From positions 62,001 to 126,000 of the forward strand of contig NZ_JAGQFP010000004.1 in assembly GCF_019090095.1 (NCBI RefSeq): a stretch of DNA of 64,000 nucleotides, in the 5' to 3' direction. The DNA comes from Stutzerimonas stutzeri. Its GTDB lineage: Bacteria; Pseudomonadota; Gammaproteobacteria; Pseudomonadales; Pseudomonadaceae. The notes beneath the pieces were generated by a model that was not told the origin of the DNA, made no database searches, and worked only from the letters and a program-made list of their open reading frames with translations. Each line of letters begins with the position of its first letter. Position 1 is the stretch's first letter. Made by a program: the position numbers and the translations under genes. Positions 15,386 through 26,734 of the stretch are shown one piece after another.

Positions 15386-16582
15386 ATGCAGTCTGGAAAA
15401 ATCGTCGTCGAGAACCTGTACAAGGTGTTCGGCCCGCAGGAACAAGAAGCCATCGCCTTGCTCAAGCAGGGCTGGAGCAAGGACAAGATTCTCGCCGAGC
15501 GCGGCGCGGTCATCGGCGTGAGTGATGTTTCGTTCAGTGTCGAAGAGGGTGAGATCTTCGTACTGATGGGCCTGTCCGGCTCCGGCAAATCCACCCTGAT
15601 CCGCCTGATCAATCGCCTGATCGAGCCCAGCGCCGGAAACGTCTTCATCGACGGGCAGAACGTCGCGAAACTGCCCCAGTCACAGCTCATCGACCTGCGC
15701 CGTCGCGACATGAGCATGGTCTTCCAGTCGTTCGCCCTGATGCCGTCGCGCACAGTGCTCGACAACGCCGCCTTCGGCCTCGAAGTCGCCGGCGTCGGCC
15801 GCAAGGAGCGCGAGGAGCGCGCCATGGCGGTGCTCAAGCAGGTCGGGCTCGACACCTTCTCGCAAAAATTCCCACACGAACTGTCCGGCGGCATGCAACA
15901 GCGTGTCGGCCTCGCTCGCGCCCTGGCCGTGAACCCCTCGATGATCATCATGGACGAGGCCTTTTCCGCCCTCGACCCGCTCAAGCGCCGCGAAATGCAG
16001 GACGTCCTGCTGGAACTGCAGAAGACGCATCGACGCACCATCATCTTCGTCTCCCACGACATCGAGGAGGCCATGCGCATCGGCAACCGCATCGGCATCA
16101 TGGAAGGCGGCAAACTGGTGCAGGTCGGCACACCGCAGGAGCTGATCGACAACCCCGCCAACAGCTACGTGCGCAACTTCTTCGAAACCGTCAACACCAG
16201 CCGCTACCTCACCGCCGGCCAGCTCAAGTCCGACAGCGTTCCGCTCTACGTGCACAACGGCAAGGCGCCGGACGCGCTGCAGGTCTGCCAGGAATTGCAG
16301 GCGATGGACAAGCACTACGCCTTCGTCATCGACGAGCAGCGGAAATTCCGCGGGTCGATCAGCCTGGAGCGCATCGCCCTGCTGGTGGAAAACGGCAAGA
16401 CCTGCCCGCTCGAAGCGAATGTGTTGAAACAGATCGAGCCCCTCACCGAAGACCAGCCACTCGATCAGGTCATCGAGCGGCTGGTGGACAACGAGGGACC
16501 GATGCCCGTGGTGGACAGCCAGGGGTTCTATGCGGGCGCCATCAGTAAAGGCCGCCTTCTGACGCGCCTGCAGGAGGATTGA
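15386..16582 (+). CDS. cbcV: Choline/betaine/carnitine ABC transporter ATP-binding protein CbcV
   Basis: Energises quaternary amine import at the inner membrane. The 398-residue protein has an OpuA/ProV-type ATPase (Walker A MGLSGSGKSTL, Q-loop VFQSFALMP, signature LSGGMQQRVG, Walker B MIIMDEAFSALDP, switch His in VSHDIEE) and a C-terminal pair of CBS-like regulatory domains (about 290-398). I prefer the ATG giving MQSGKIVVENLYKVFG; an in-frame ATG 24 bases upstream lacks a ribosome site. Its stop is 3 bases before the cbcW start. Confidence 0.95.
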   Translation: MQSGKIVVENLYKVFGPQEQEAIALLKQGWSKDKILAERGAVIGVSDVSFSVEEGEIFVLMGLSGSGKSTLIRLINRLIEPSAGNVFIDGQNVAKLPQSQLIDLRRRDMSMVFQSFALMPSRTVLDNAAFGLEVAGVGRKEREERAMAVLKQVGLDTFSQKFPHELSGGMQQRVGLARALAVNPSMIIMDEAFSALDPLKRREMQDVLLELQKTHRRTIIFVSHDIEEAMRIGNRIGIMEGGKLVQVGTPQELIDNPANSYVRNFFETVNTSRYLTAGQLKSDSVPLYVHNGKAPDALQVCQELQAMDKHYAFVIDEQRKFRGSISLERIALLVENGKTCPLEANVLKQIEPLTEDQPLDQVIERLVDNEGPMPVVDSQGFYAGAISKGRLLTRLQED

Positions 16583-16584
16583 TC

Positions 16585-17472
16585 ATGAGCAAAGATCTCG
16601 ATCTGGGGAGCTGGGTCAACGACGTCGTCCAGCACCTGCTGGAAAATTACAGCGGCGCCTTCGACAGCCTCGGCAGCCTGGTCAGCGGATTCTCCGAGGG
16701 CGTCGAAGCGCTGCTGATGCTGCCGCCGGCCTGGCTGCTCATCGCCATCTTCGTCGGCCTCGGCTTGTGGCGCATTGGCGCCCGGTTCGCCGCCTTCACC
16801 GCCGTGTCCTTCATTCTCATCGTGCTCACCGGTTTCTGGGAGCAGACGGTCGTTACCCTGGGCCTGACCTTCTCCGCCACGCTGATCAGTCTGCTGCTGG
16901 GCGTTCCGCTGGGTATCTGGTCGGCACGCAGCGAGCGCGTGGCGTTGATCACCCGCCCGATCCTGGACTTCATGCAGACCATGCCGGCGTTCGTCTACCT
17001 GATCCCGGCGGCGATGCTGTTCGGCCTCGGCCGCGTCCCCGGCATCATCGCCACGGTGATCTTCGCCATGCCGCCGGCGGTACGCCTGACCAACCTCGGC
17101 ATCCGCCAGGTCAACAAGGAGATCGTCGAGGCCGGGCAATCGTTCGGCTGCAACGGGCGTCAGCTGCTGTTCAAGGTCCAGCTGCCCAACGCCATGCCGT
17201 CGATCATGGCGGGGGTCAACCAGACCATCATGATGGCGCTGTCGATGGTGATCATCGCCTCGATGGTCGGTGCCGGCGGCCTGGGCAACGACGTGCTGGC
17301 CAGTATCCAGCGGCTGGACATCGGCCTCGGCTTCGAAAGCGGCATGGCCGTGGTGCTGCTGGCGATCATCCTCGACCGCATCACCGAGAGCTTCGGCACC
17401 GCCAAACGCGCCACGCAGAAAGCCACCTGGTACACCTGGGTGACGACCAAGCTCAGGCCGCAGGGCCAGTAA
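16585..17472 (+). CDS. cbcW: Choline/betaine/carnitine ABC transporter permease CbcW
   Basis: Inner-membrane permease of 295 residues, ProW/OpuAB type, with about six to seven hydrophobic helices starting around residues 35-50. The EAA loop reads VEAGQSFGCNGRQLLFKVQLPNAMPS, here split as EAGQSFGCNGRQLL and KVQLPNAMPS, where CbcV would dock. AGGAGG lies 7 bases before the ATG. Tightly packed between cbcV and cbcX, so one operon. Confidence 0.95.
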   Translation: MSKDLDLGSWVNDVVQHLLENYSGAFDSLGSLVSGFSEGVEALLMLPPAWLLIAIFVGLGLWRIGARFAAFTAVSFILIVLTGFWEQTVVTLGLTFSATLISLLLGVPLGIWSARSERVALITRPILDFMQTMPAFVYLIPAAMLFGLGRVPGIIATVIFAMPPAVRLTNLGIRQVNKEIVEAGQSFGCNGRQLLFKVQLPNAMPSIMAGVNQTIMMALSMVIIASMVGAGGLGNDVLASIQRLDIGLGFESGMAVVLLAIILDRITESFGTAKRATQKATWYTWVTTKLRPQGQ

Positions 17473-17506
17473 CCGCAACGATCCCATTCGGAAGAAGGAA
17501 ATCAGA

Positions 17507-18451
17507 ATGACCACGTTCAAGACGATAACGGGTATCGGCCTGCTTGCCTGCGCACTGCTGCAAAACGCCTGGGCGCAGGAACCCGCAAGTTGCCAGAAGG
17601 TACGTTTCGCCGAGATCGGTTGGGCCGACATCGCCGCGACCACGGGTGTTGCGATGGTCCTGACCGAAGGCCTGGGCTATGACCCGAGCAAGGTGATGGC
17701 CTCGGTACCGATCGCCTTCACTGGCGTGAAAAACAAGCAGATCGATGCCTTTCTCGGCTACTGGTCGCCGTCGATGGACCCGGTGATCGAACCCTTCACC
17801 AAGGACAATGGGGTCAAGGTGCTCGAGTCACCCAACCTCGAGGGCGCCAAGTACACCCTGGCGGTACCGACCTACGCGGCCGAAGCGGGACTGAAGAGTT
17901 TTCAGGACATCGCCAAGTTCAAGGATCAGCTGGGCGGCCGGATCTATGCGATCGAGCCAGGCAATGACGGCAACCTGCTGATCGAGAAGATGATCAAGAA
18001 CGACCAGTTCGGCCTCGGCGGTTTCCGCATGGTCGAGTCCAGCGAGGCCGGCATGCTGGTCCAGGTGCAACGGGCCATTCGGAAGAAGGAGCCGGTGGTC
18101 TTTCTCGGCTGGGCACCGCACCCGATGAACACCCAGTACGACCTGACCTACCTGGCCGGGGGTGACGATGTGTTCGGGCCGGATTTCGGTGCCGCCAAGG
18201 TCTTCACCGTGGTGCCGCCGGACTACCTGGAGCGTTGCTCGAACGTCGGGAAGCTGCTGCAGAACCTGCAGTTCAGCGTCGCCATGGAAAGCGAGCTGAT
18301 GCAGATGGCGCAGGATCGGGACGACCCGCAGACTGTCGCCAAGCAGTGGATCAAGGCGCACCCGGACGTCCTCGACAAATGGCTGGCAGGCGTGACCACG
18401 CAAGACGGCCAGGACGGCGTCGCTGCGGTCAAGAAGTTCGTCGGCCTCTGA
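17507..18451 (+). CDS. cbcX: Periplasmic choline-binding protein CbcX
   Basis: A 314-residue substrate-binding protein of the ChoX/OpuAC family, exported by a signal peptide (about 1-23, GIGLLACALLQNAWAQ). Motifs: RFAEIGWADIAATTG, DAFLGYWSPSMDP, VFLGWAPHPMN, which carry the Trp/Tyr residues of an aromatic cage for quaternary ammonium. GAAGAAGGAAA precedes the ATG. It is the third gene of cbcVWX. By analogy with P. aeruginosa CbcX, choline is the likely ligand. Confidence 0.93.
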   Translation: MTTFKTITGIGLLACALLQNAWAQEPASCQKVRFAEIGWADIAATTGVAMVLTEGLGYDPSKVMASVPIAFTGVKNKQIDAFLGYWSPSMDPVIEPFTKDNGVKVLESPNLEGAKYTLAVPTYAAEAGLKSFQDIAKFKDQLGGRIYAIEPGNDGNLLIEKMIKNDQFGLGGFRMVESSEAGMLVQVQRAIRKKEPVVFLGWAPHPMNTQYDLTYLAGGDDVFGPDFGAAKVFTVVPPDYLERCSNVGKLLQNLQFSVAMESELMQMAQDRDDPQTVAKQWIKAHPDVLDKWLAGVTTQDGQDGVAAVKKFVGL

Positions 18452-18698
18452 CCGCCGTCGCACGGGGCAGGCCCAGATGTAGATAACCAGCAGGCCGCCT
18501 CGGCCACGTGCCGAGACGCGCCGGCCCTGCAACCCCGACATCACACTCACTTTATCTCGCCGGTGCGCAAGCAGAACCAGCGCGCCGAACCGTGCACGGG
18601 ATTTCGCCCAACGGCGGGAGCCCTGCGACAAACCGCAGTCCCCGCAGAACGGGACCACGGCTGGCATCACTGCCATTTCCTACATGGAGCTCACACGC

Positions 18699-19553
18699 AT
18701 GAATCTGTTCAAGCACCTTCTTTGTGGCCTCGGCGCCGCCAGCATGGCCCTCGGCATGGCTAGCAGCATGGCGGCGGACAAGCCCGAGCTGAAGATCGGC
18801 TACGTCAACGGCTGGGACGACAGCGTCGCGGCCACGTACGTAGCCGGCGAAATCCTCGAAAGCAAACTGGGCTACCCAGTCAAACTGCAACCGGTCGAAC
18901 CGGCCATCATGTGGCAGGGCGTCGCGCGCGGCGACCTCGATGCCACGCTCTCCGCCTGGCTGCCCGCCACCCACGGTGAATACTTCGCCAAGCTCAAGGA
19001 CAAGGTCGTGGTGCTCGGCACCAACTACGAAGGCGCGAAGATCGGCTTGATCGTGCCGGATTACGTCGAGGCCAAGAGCATCGAGGACCTGAACCAGTAC
19101 AGCAAGGCGTTCGACGGCAAGATCACCGGCATCGATGCCGGCGCCGGCGTCATGCGCCGGACCGAAGACGCCATCAAGCAATACAACCTGGACGTCCGCC
19201 TGATGCCCAGCTCGGGACCGGCAATGACCACCGCGCTGACCCGCGCCGAAAAAGCGCAGAAGCCGATTGTCGTCACCGGCTGGATCCCGCACTGGATGTT
19301 CGCCAAGTGGAAGCTGCGCTTCCTGGAAGATCCGAAGAAGGTGTTCGGTGACGACGAGCACGTCGACACGGTCGCCAACCCGGCACTGGCCAGCAAGGCA
19401 CCCGAAGCCGAGGCGTTCCTGAAGAAATTCAGTTGGGGCGCCGAAGAAGTCGGCGAAGTCATGCTGGCGATCCGCGACGGCGCCAAGCCTGACGATGCCG
19501 CACGTGACTGGGTGAAGAACCACCCGGACCGCGTCGCCGGCTGGCTCGAATAA
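18699..19553 (+). CDS. Second quaternary-amine substrate-binding protein (glycine betaine type)
   Basis: A 284-residue periplasmic OpuAC/ProX-family protein with signal peptide (about 1-25, LLCGLGAASMALGMASSMAA). KIGYVNGWDDSVAATYVAGE, DATLSAWLPATHG and VVTGWIPHWMFAKWKLRFLE provide tryptophans for cation-pi binding. Quite different from CbcX, so probably a different ligand: betaine (BetX-like) or carnitine (CaiX-like). GGAG lies 9 bases before the ATG giving MNLFKH. It follows cbcX by 247 bases with no ABC core of its own, so it probably feeds CbcVW. Confidence 0.88.
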   Translation: MNLFKHLLCGLGAASMALGMASSMAADKPELKIGYVNGWDDSVAATYVAGEILESKLGYPVKLQPVEPAIMWQGVARGDLDATLSAWLPATHGEYFAKLKDKVVVLGTNYEGAKIGLIVPDYVEAKSIEDLNQYSKAFDGKITGIDAGAGVMRRTEDAIKQYNLDVRLMPSSGPAMTTALTRAEKAQKPIVVTGWIPHWMFAKWKLRFLEDPKKVFGDDEHVDTVANPALASKAPEAEAFLKKFSWGAEEVGEVMLAIRDGAKPDDAARDWVKNHPDRVAGWLE

Positions 19554-19640
19554 CCGCACCACGCAATCCCCCTCTCCCCTGATCATCAACCCCGACCGGC
19601 GCCCTCAACGGGCGCCGCTCGTAGCAATGGAGTCGTGTGC

Positions 19641-20951
19641 ATGCACGCAATCAAATGGAGCACCCTCGCGGTGGCCGTCACCGCCGCAGTCAGCCAGCTG
19701 GCCGTCGCCAGCGAACAGTCGGAAGCCACCGGTTTCGTCGAAGGCGGTAACCTGACGCTGCTGAACAAAAACTACTACTTCGCCCGCGACAACCACGCGC
19801 CAGGCGCAGCCCAGAGCCGCCGCGAAGAATGGGCGCACGGCCTGCTGCTCGCCTATCAATCCGGCTTCACCCAGGGCACCGTCGGCTTCGGCGTCGACCT
19901 GCATGCCGGTGGTGCGGTCAAGCTCGACAGCGGCCGCGGCACCAGCGGCACCGGCCTGCTGCCCGTCGACAGCGACGGCCGTGCCGCCGACAACTTCGGT
20001 TTCGCCGGTGGCGCGGTCAAGGTGCGCGTCTCCAACACGACGCTGAAGTACGGCGACCTGACGCCCACCGCACCGGTTTTCTCCCCGGGAACCGGGCGCA
20101 TCTTCGCCAGCACCGCCACCGGCTTCCAGCTGACCTCCAACGAGATCGATCAGCTGACCGTCGATGCGGGCTACTTCACCTCGATTCGCGACCGCAACCG
20201 CTCGCTCAACCACGACGGCGAAATCACCCTGGTCTATGGCGGCGCCATCGATTCGGAAACCGTGAGCTACCTGGGCGGCACCTACCAGCTCGCCGACGGC
20301 CTCAGCGCCACCCTCTACGGGTCCAAGTACGAGGATGTCTGGACTCAGTACTACGGCAACCTGAACTATGCACTGCCGCTGTCGGAGGAGCAGGCACTGG
20401 CCTTCGACTTCAACGTCTACGACACCCGTGACGAAGGCTCCGCGCTGGCTGGCGACATCAATACCACCGCCTGGTCGCTGGCGGCCGGCTACACAATCGG
20501 CGCCCACACCTTCACCCTCGCCCACCAGCAGGTGAACGGCAACGCGCCGATGGACTACATCAGCATGGACGGCACCAACGCCGGCGACTCCATCTACCTG
20601 GCGAACTCGTCGCAGTGGTCGGACTTCAACGCGCCCGGCGAGAAGTCCGTGCAAGCCCGCTACGACCTGAACATGGAGGCCTACGGCGTGCCGGGTCTGA
20701 AACTGATGGCCCGTTACATCAAGGGCGATATCGACGGCGCCAGCGTCGACGCCGGCGGCGCCTACGCCTACTACGCAGGAGATGCCGGCAAGGGCAAGGA
20801 GTGGGAACGCGACCTCGAAGCCAAGTACGTGGTGCAGGAAGGCGACCTCAAAGACCTTTCCCTGCGGGTGCGTTACGCCACCGCGCGCGGCTTCGCCGGC
20901 GACATCGACGAAGTCCGCGTGATCACCGAGTACCCATTGGACATTCTGTAA
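19641..20951 (+). CDS. OprD-family outer-membrane porin
   Basis: A 436-residue outer-membrane beta-barrel with signal peptide (about 1-22, cleavage after VASEQ-like region). OprD signatures: ATGFVEGGNLTLLNKNYYFA near the mature N-terminus, GTVGFGVDLHAG, GRGTSGTGLLP, DAGYFTSIRDRNRSLNHDGE, and a C-terminal strand VRVITEYPLDIL. TGGAG lies 8 bases before the ATG; an upstream GTG is less likely. It lies between a betaine-binding protein and betIBA, so it is probably a dedicated channel for choline, betaine or related solutes. That substrate is inference. Confidence 0.88.
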   Translation: MHAIKWSTLAVAVTAAVSQLAVASEQSEATGFVEGGNLTLLNKNYYFARDNHAPGAAQSRREEWAHGLLLAYQSGFTQGTVGFGVDLHAGGAVKLDSGRGTSGTGLLPVDSDGRAADNFGFAGGAVKVRVSNTTLKYGDLTPTAPVFSPGTGRIFASTATGFQLTSNEIDQLTVDAGYFTSIRDRNRSLNHDGEITLVYGGAIDSETVSYLGGTYQLADGLSATLYGSKYEDVWTQYYGNLNYALPLSEEQALAFDFNVYDTRDEGSALAGDINTTAWSLAAGYTIGAHTFTLAHQQVNGNAPMDYISMDGTNAGDSIYLANSSQWSDFNAPGEKSVQARYDLNMEAYGVPGLKLMARYIKGDIDGASVDAGGAYAYYAGDAGKGKEWERDLEAKYVVQEGDLKDLSLRVRYATARGFAGDIDEVRVITEYPLDIL

Positions 20952-20960
20952 ACCTCACCA

Positions 20961-20984
20961 CTGTGCGGGCGCCCGCCCGCACAG
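20961..20984 (+). other. Perfect 11-bp GC stem-loop after the porin gene
   Basis: CTGTGCGGGCG (20961-20971) pairs with CGCCCGCACAG (20974-20984) with a two-base loop, nine bases after the porin stop. No T-run, so either a weak terminator or a 3' stability hairpin. Confidence 0.6.
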
Positions 20985-21130
20985 TCAGAACATTGCCGCG
21001 GCAGTGCCCGGCGGCCGTTGACGGGGTGCCGCGCGCCCCGGCATCGGCAAGGATCGGCGCCGTTTCAGCGCGCACGTACCTGGCCCCGACGGGCTCACGA
21101 CCAGATCTTATCCATTCCCGACAAGCACTT

Positions 21131-21160
21131 TTTTATTGATTGATCGTTCAATCAATAAAA
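21131..21160. promoter_or_regulatory. BetI operator: perfect 13-bp inverted repeat
   Basis: TTTTATTGATTGA and TCAATCAATAAAA are exact inverted copies separated by TCGT, 38 bases before the betI start. It overlaps a possible -10 (TAAAAT at 21156). BetI repressors bind TTGA/TCAA-type palindromes at their own promoters, so this is almost certainly the choline-relieved operator of betIBA. Confidence 0.85.
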
Positions 21161-21198
21161 TTTAGGGTGTGCAGCATTCACTTCTTTCGGAGCCTCCC

Positions 21199-21792
21199 AT
21201 GCCCAAGGTTGGAATGCAGCCTATCCGGCGCAAACAGCTGATCCACGCCACCCTGGCGGCCGTGGACCAGGTCGGCATGAGCGATGCCAGCATCTCCATG
21301 ATTGCCCGCCTGGCGGGCGTCTCGAACGGCATCATCGCCCATTACTTCCAGGACAAGAACGGCCTGCTCGAGGCCACGATGCGGCACCTGATGAAGGCAT
21401 TGAATCAGGCCGTGCGCATACGCCGCGAGGCGCTGACCGACGACAGCCCGCGCGCGCACCTGAAGGCCATCATCGAAGGCAACTTCGACGACAGTCAGGT
21501 CAACGGACCCGCGATGAAAACCTGGCTGGCGTTCTGGGCCTTCAGCATGCACCAGCCGTCCCTGCACCGGCTGCAGCGGATCAACGACCACCGCCTGTAC
21601 TCCAATCTTTGCTGTGAATTCCGCCGCGTCCTGCCGAAGGAACAGGCTCGCTCCGCCGCGCGCGGCATGTCGGCGCTGATCGACGGCCTGTGGCTGCGCG
21701 GCGCACTGGCCAGCAATGAATTCGATATCGAGCAGGCGCTGCAACTGGCCTACGACTACCTGGATCAGCTGCTCGCCCAGCAGGTTCACTGA
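21199..21792 (+). CDS. betI: Choline-responsive TetR repressor BetI
   Basis: A 197-residue TetR-family repressor. N-terminal helix-turn-helix (about 28-50: [20 protein letters not shown]) and C-terminal ligand domain with [15 protein letters not shown]. Start is the ATG giving [12 protein letters not shown], with GGAG 6 bases upstream. First gene of betI-betB-betA, directly after a perfect operator palindrome. In other species BetI represses bet genes until choline binds. Confidence 0.97.
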   Translation: MPKVGMQPIRRKQLIHATLAAVDQVGMSDASISMIARLAGVSNGIIAHYFQDKNGLLEATMRHLMKALNQAVRIRREALTDDSPRAHLKAIIEGNFDDSQVNGPAMKTWLAFWAFSMHQPSLHRLQRINDHRLYSNLCCEFRRVLPKEQARSAARGMSALIDGLWLRGALASNEFDIEQALQLAYDYLDQLLAQQVH

Positions 21793-21826
21793 CCCTTTCA
21801 CCCATACGCACCGCACGAGGATGACC

Positions 21827-23299
<1,473 letters not shown>

Positions 23300-23394
23300 A
23301 CCGCTGCCAGCCACCCGCTTCGGGCCATACCGGACAGCGCGCGCAGCCGCCTGCGCCGTCCCGGCCTGAAGCGCCCATCCCAAAGGATGCTGCC

Positions 23395-25110
23395 ATGGAA
23401 TACGACTACATCATCATCGGCGCCGGCTCGGCCGGTAACGTGCTGGCGACTCGCCTGACCGAAGACGCGGACGTCAACGTGCTGCTGCTCGAAGCCGGTG
23501 GTCCCGACTACCGGATGGACTTCCGTACCCAGATGCCCGCCGCGCTCGCCTTCCCGCTGCAGGGCCGGCGCTACAACTGGGCCTACGAGACCGACCCCGA
23601 GCCGCACATGAACAACCGCCGCATGGAATGTGGCCGCGGCAAGGGCCTGGGTGGCTCCTCGCTGATCAACGGCATGTGCTACATCCGTGGCAACGCCATG
23701 GACTACGACGGCTGGGCCAAGGCGCCGGGCCTGGAGGACTGGACCTATCTCGACTGCCTGCCCTACTTCCGCAAGGCCGAGACCCGCGACATCGGGCCCA
23801 ACGACTACCATGGCGGTGAGGGCCCGGTGAGCGTGACCACGCCCAAGCCCGGCAACAACCCGCTGTTCCGCGCCATGATCGAGGCCGGTGTGCAGGCCGG
23901 CTATCCGGAAACCGACGACCTCAACGGCTATCGCCAGGAAGGCTTCGGCCCGATGGATCGCACGGTCACCCCCAACGGCCGTCGCGCCAGTACCGCGCGC
24001 GGCTACCTGGACATGGCCCGTGGCCGGCCGAACCTGACCATCGTGACCCATGCGCTGACCGACCGCATCCTGTTCAGCGGCAAGCGGGCCATCGGCGTGG
24101 CCTACCTGCACGGCAACAGCGACACACCAGTGATCGTCAACGCCCGCCGCGAAGTGCTGCTGTGCAGCGGCGCCATCGCCTCGCCGCAGATCCTGCAACG
24201 CTCGGGCGTCGGCCCGCGTGCGCTGCTGCGCGAACTCGGCATCCCGATCGTCCACGATCTTCCGGGCGTCGGCGCCAATTTGCAGGATCACCTGGAGATG
24301 TACCTGCAATACGCCTGCAAGCAGCCGGTCTCGCTCTACCCCGCGCTGCAATTACACAACCAGCCGCTGATCGGCGCAGAGTGGCTGTTCCTCGGCAAGG
24401 GTATCGGCGCCAGCAACCAGTTCGAGGCCGGCGGTTTCATTCGCTCGCGTGCCGAGTTCGAATGGCCGAACATCCAGTACCACTTCCTGCCGGTAGCGAT
24501 TAACTACAACGGCAGCAACGCGGTGAAGGAGCATGGCTTCCAGGCCCACGTCGGCTCCATGCGCTCGCCCAGTCGCGGCCGCGTGCATGCCCGTTCGCGG
24601 GACCCGCGCCAGCACCCGAGCATCCTGTTCAACTACATGTCCTGTGAGCAGGACTGGCAGGAGTTCCGCGACGGTATCCGGATCACCCGGGAAATCATGG
24701 CGCAATCGGCCCTCGACCCCTATCGCGGTCGCGAGCTGAGCCCCGGCGCTGACGTGCAGACCGATGCCGAACTGGATGAGTTTGTCCGCCAGCACGCCGA
24801 AACCGCGTTCCACCCCTCCTGCTCCTGCAAGATGGGTGAGGACGATATGGCAGTCGTCGATGGCCAGGGCCGCGTTCATGGAATGGAGGGGCTGCGGGTG
24901 ATCGATGCCTCGATCATGCCGCTGATCACCACCGGCAACCTCAACGCACCGACCATCATGATGGCCGAGAAGCTCGCCGATCGGATTCGCGGCCGCACGC
25001 CATTGCCGCGCAGCACCGCGCCCTACTACGTCGCCGGAGACGCCCCGCCGCGCAATGTGGCACAGGCGCAGTCAGCGCCCACGAAGCAGGCTGAACGCGC
25101 TCAGGTCTAG
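23395..25110 (+). CDS. betA: Choline dehydrogenase BetA
   Basis: A 571-residue FAD-dependent GMC oxidoreductase, membrane-associated, oxidising choline to betaine aldehyde. N-terminal FAD fold [23 protein letters not shown] signature ([20 protein letters not shown]), second signature [16 protein letters not shown], and the catalytic His region [10 protein letters not shown] near residue 476. Last gene of betIBA; 95 bases after betB. The tail after about residue 545 is low-complexity and variable in the family. Confidence 0.97.
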   Translation: MEYDYIIIGAGSAGNVLATRLTEDADVNVLLLEAGGPDYRMDFRTQMPAALAFPLQGRRYNWAYETDPEPHMNNRRMECGRGKGLGGSSLINGMCYIRGNAMDYDGWAKAPGLEDWTYLDCLPYFRKAETRDIGPNDYHGGEGPVSVTTPKPGNNPLFRAMIEAGVQAGYPETDDLNGYRQEGFGPMDRTVTPNGRRASTARGYLDMARGRPNLTIVTHALTDRILFSGKRAIGVAYLHGNSDTPVIVNARREVLLCSGAIASPQILQRSGVGPRALLRELGIPIVHDLPGVGANLQDHLEMYLQYACKQPVSLYPALQLHNQPLIGAEWLFLGKGIGASNQFEAGGFIRSRAEFEWPNIQYHFLPVAINYNGSNAVKEHGFQAHVGSMRSPSRGRVHARSRDPRQHPSILFNYMSCEQDWQEFRDGIRITREIMAQSALDPYRGRELSPGADVQTDAELDEFVRQHAETAFHPSCSCKMGEDDMAVVDGQGRVHGMEGLRVIDASIMPLITTGNLNAPTIMMAEKLADRIRGRTPLPRSTAPYYVAGDAPPRNVAQAQSAPTKQAERAQV

Positions 25111-25118
25111 GGCGCTGT

Positions 25119-25715
25119 GAGAGGGTGGATGACGTTCTTTTCATCCACCGTTGCCACCGCTCGGTGGTTCGTCACCCGATGGATCGCCCCCCGGTGGACC
25201 GCCACCCGGTGGATCGATAAAGCGTGATCCACCCTACGAGATGCCGGTGCGCACGCGCAGGATCAGGCAACGCACAAGCAAACGTCCGAGGTAGGGTGGA
25301 TGACGCTTTTTTCATCCACCATTGCCACCGCTCGGTGATCGCCACCCGGAGAATCGCCCCCGGTGGATCGATAAAGCGTGATCCACCCTACGAGACGCCG
25401 GTGCGCACGCGCAGGATCAGGCGGCGCACAAGCAAGCGTCCGACGTAGGGTGGATGACGCTCTTTTCATCCACCATTGCCATCGCTCGGTGATCACCACC
25501 CGGAGAATCGCCCCGGTGGATCGCCACCCGGTGGATCGATAAAGCGTGATCTACCCTACGAAATGCCGGTGCATACGCACAGGATCAGGCGGCGCACAAG
25601 CAAACGTCCGACGTAGGGTGGATGACGCTCTTCTCATCCACCATTGCCGCCGCTCGGTGTTCACCAACCCCGGAGAGTCGCCCCCAGGTGGCTCGATAAC
25701 ACGTGATCCACCCGA
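25119..25715. repeat. Tandem array of four palindromic GTAGGGTGGATGAC units
   Basis: Units begin near 25120, 25291, 25445 and 25613 (periods 171, 154 and 168). Each opens with (G)TAGGGTGGATGAC, then TCATCCACC and CCACCGCTCGGTG, and closes with GATCCACCCTACGA, which mirrors the opening, followed by a shared linker containing GTGCGCACGCGCAGGATCAG and AAACGTCCGA-like ends. Length differences come from an extra CGGTGGATCGCCACC-like insertion. The last unit is the most decayed. The array fills the entire gap between betA and the converging binding-protein gene. I see no coding potential. Confidence 0.9.
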
Positions 25716-25738
25716 CCAAGCGGCCAGTGCCGCACACC

Positions 25739-26671
25739 TCAGAGCGAGGCTTTTACCGCGGCCAATCCGTCTTCGCCCTCTCGGGTCTTGACGCCTTGCA
25801 GCCAGCCCTCGAGCACCTCGGGGTGAGCCTTCACCCAGGCCTTGACCGCTGCGTCGTTGCTGGCGTTTCGGGCCAGCACCTCGTCCATGATGGCGTTCTC
25901 CATGTCCTGGGTGAATTTGAGGTTGCTCAGCAGCTTGCCGACGTTCGGGCATTGCGCGGCATAGCCCTTGCGCACCAGCGTGTTGACCGTCCCGCTCTCG
26001 CCGAAATAGGCCTCGCCACCCTTGAGGTACTTGATGTCGTACTGCACGTTCATCGGGTGCGGCGTCCAGCCGAGGAAGACCACGCCCTTGTCACGCTTCA
26101 CCGCACGGCCGACCTGCACCAGCATCGCTTGCTCGCTGGACTCCACCAGCCGCCAGTCGCCCAGCCCGAACTCGTCCTGATCGATCATCTTCTGAATCGA
26201 CAGATTCGCCGGCGCACCGGCGGCGATTCCGTAGATGGTCTTGTTGAACAGCTCGCCATGCGTGTCGAGGTCCTCGAAACGCTTCACGCCGGCATTCCAC
26301 ACCGAGGTGGGCACCGCCAGGGTGTATTCGGTACCCGTCAGGTTGACGCTGAGCTCATCGATCTCACCGGTCGCCACGAACTTGTCGTAGTTGTCCTGTT
26401 GCGCCGGCATCCAGTTGCCGAGGAAGACGTCCAGCTGATCCTTGGTCAGCCCGGCGAAGATGATCGGCACGCCAAGGGTCATGACCTGTGGCTTGTAGCC
26501 GAGCCCCTGCAGCAGCAGGCTGGCGATTCCGTTGGTAACCGCGATGTCGCTCCAGCCCGGATCACCCAGGCGCACCGTCGCGCACTGGCTGCTCTCGCTC
26601 TCGGCATGGAGCTGGGTGGCGGCCAGCAACACGCCGCTGGCCAGGATTGCACTCACTGTCTGTTTTTTCAT
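25739..26671 (-). CDS. Third substrate-binding protein, CbcX/ChoX family, next to betC
   Basis: A 310-residue periplasmic binding protein with signal peptide (about 1-22, AILASGVLLAATQLHA). It shares CbcX-type motifs: RLGDPGWSDIAVTNG, DVFLGNWMPAQQDN and VFLGWTPHPMN, so it is a CbcX paralogue. It lies 63 bases downstream of betC on the same strand, suggesting co-expression with choline sulfatase and binding of choline or choline-O-sulfate. No permease or ATPase lies beside it. Confidence 0.9.
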   Translation of the reverse strand: MKKQTVSAILASGVLLAATQLHAESESSQCATVRLGDPGWSDIAVTNGIASLLLQGLGYKPQVMTLGVPIIFAGLTKDQLDVFLGNWMPAQQDNYDKFVATGEIDELSVNLTGTEYTLAVPTSVWNAGVKRFEDLDTHGELFNKTIYGIAAGAPANLSIQKMIDQDEFGLGDWRLVESSEQAMLVQVGRAVKRDKGVVFLGWTPHPMNVQYDIKYLKGGEAYFGESGTVNTLVRKGYAAQCPNVGKLLSNLKFTQDMENAIMDEVLARNASNDAAVKAWVKAHPEVLEGWLQGVKTREGEDGLAAVKASL

Positions 26672-26734
26672 GTCCGTCTGCCTTCGCTCTTGTTCGAATG
26701 ATTTCCCTGTGCACGGTTTGGCCGGCCGCCATCG

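Noticed and set aside
25119..25715. CRISPR-like array
   Set aside because: Units are 154-171 bases, internally palindromic, with conserved rather than unique linkers, and no cas genes are near.
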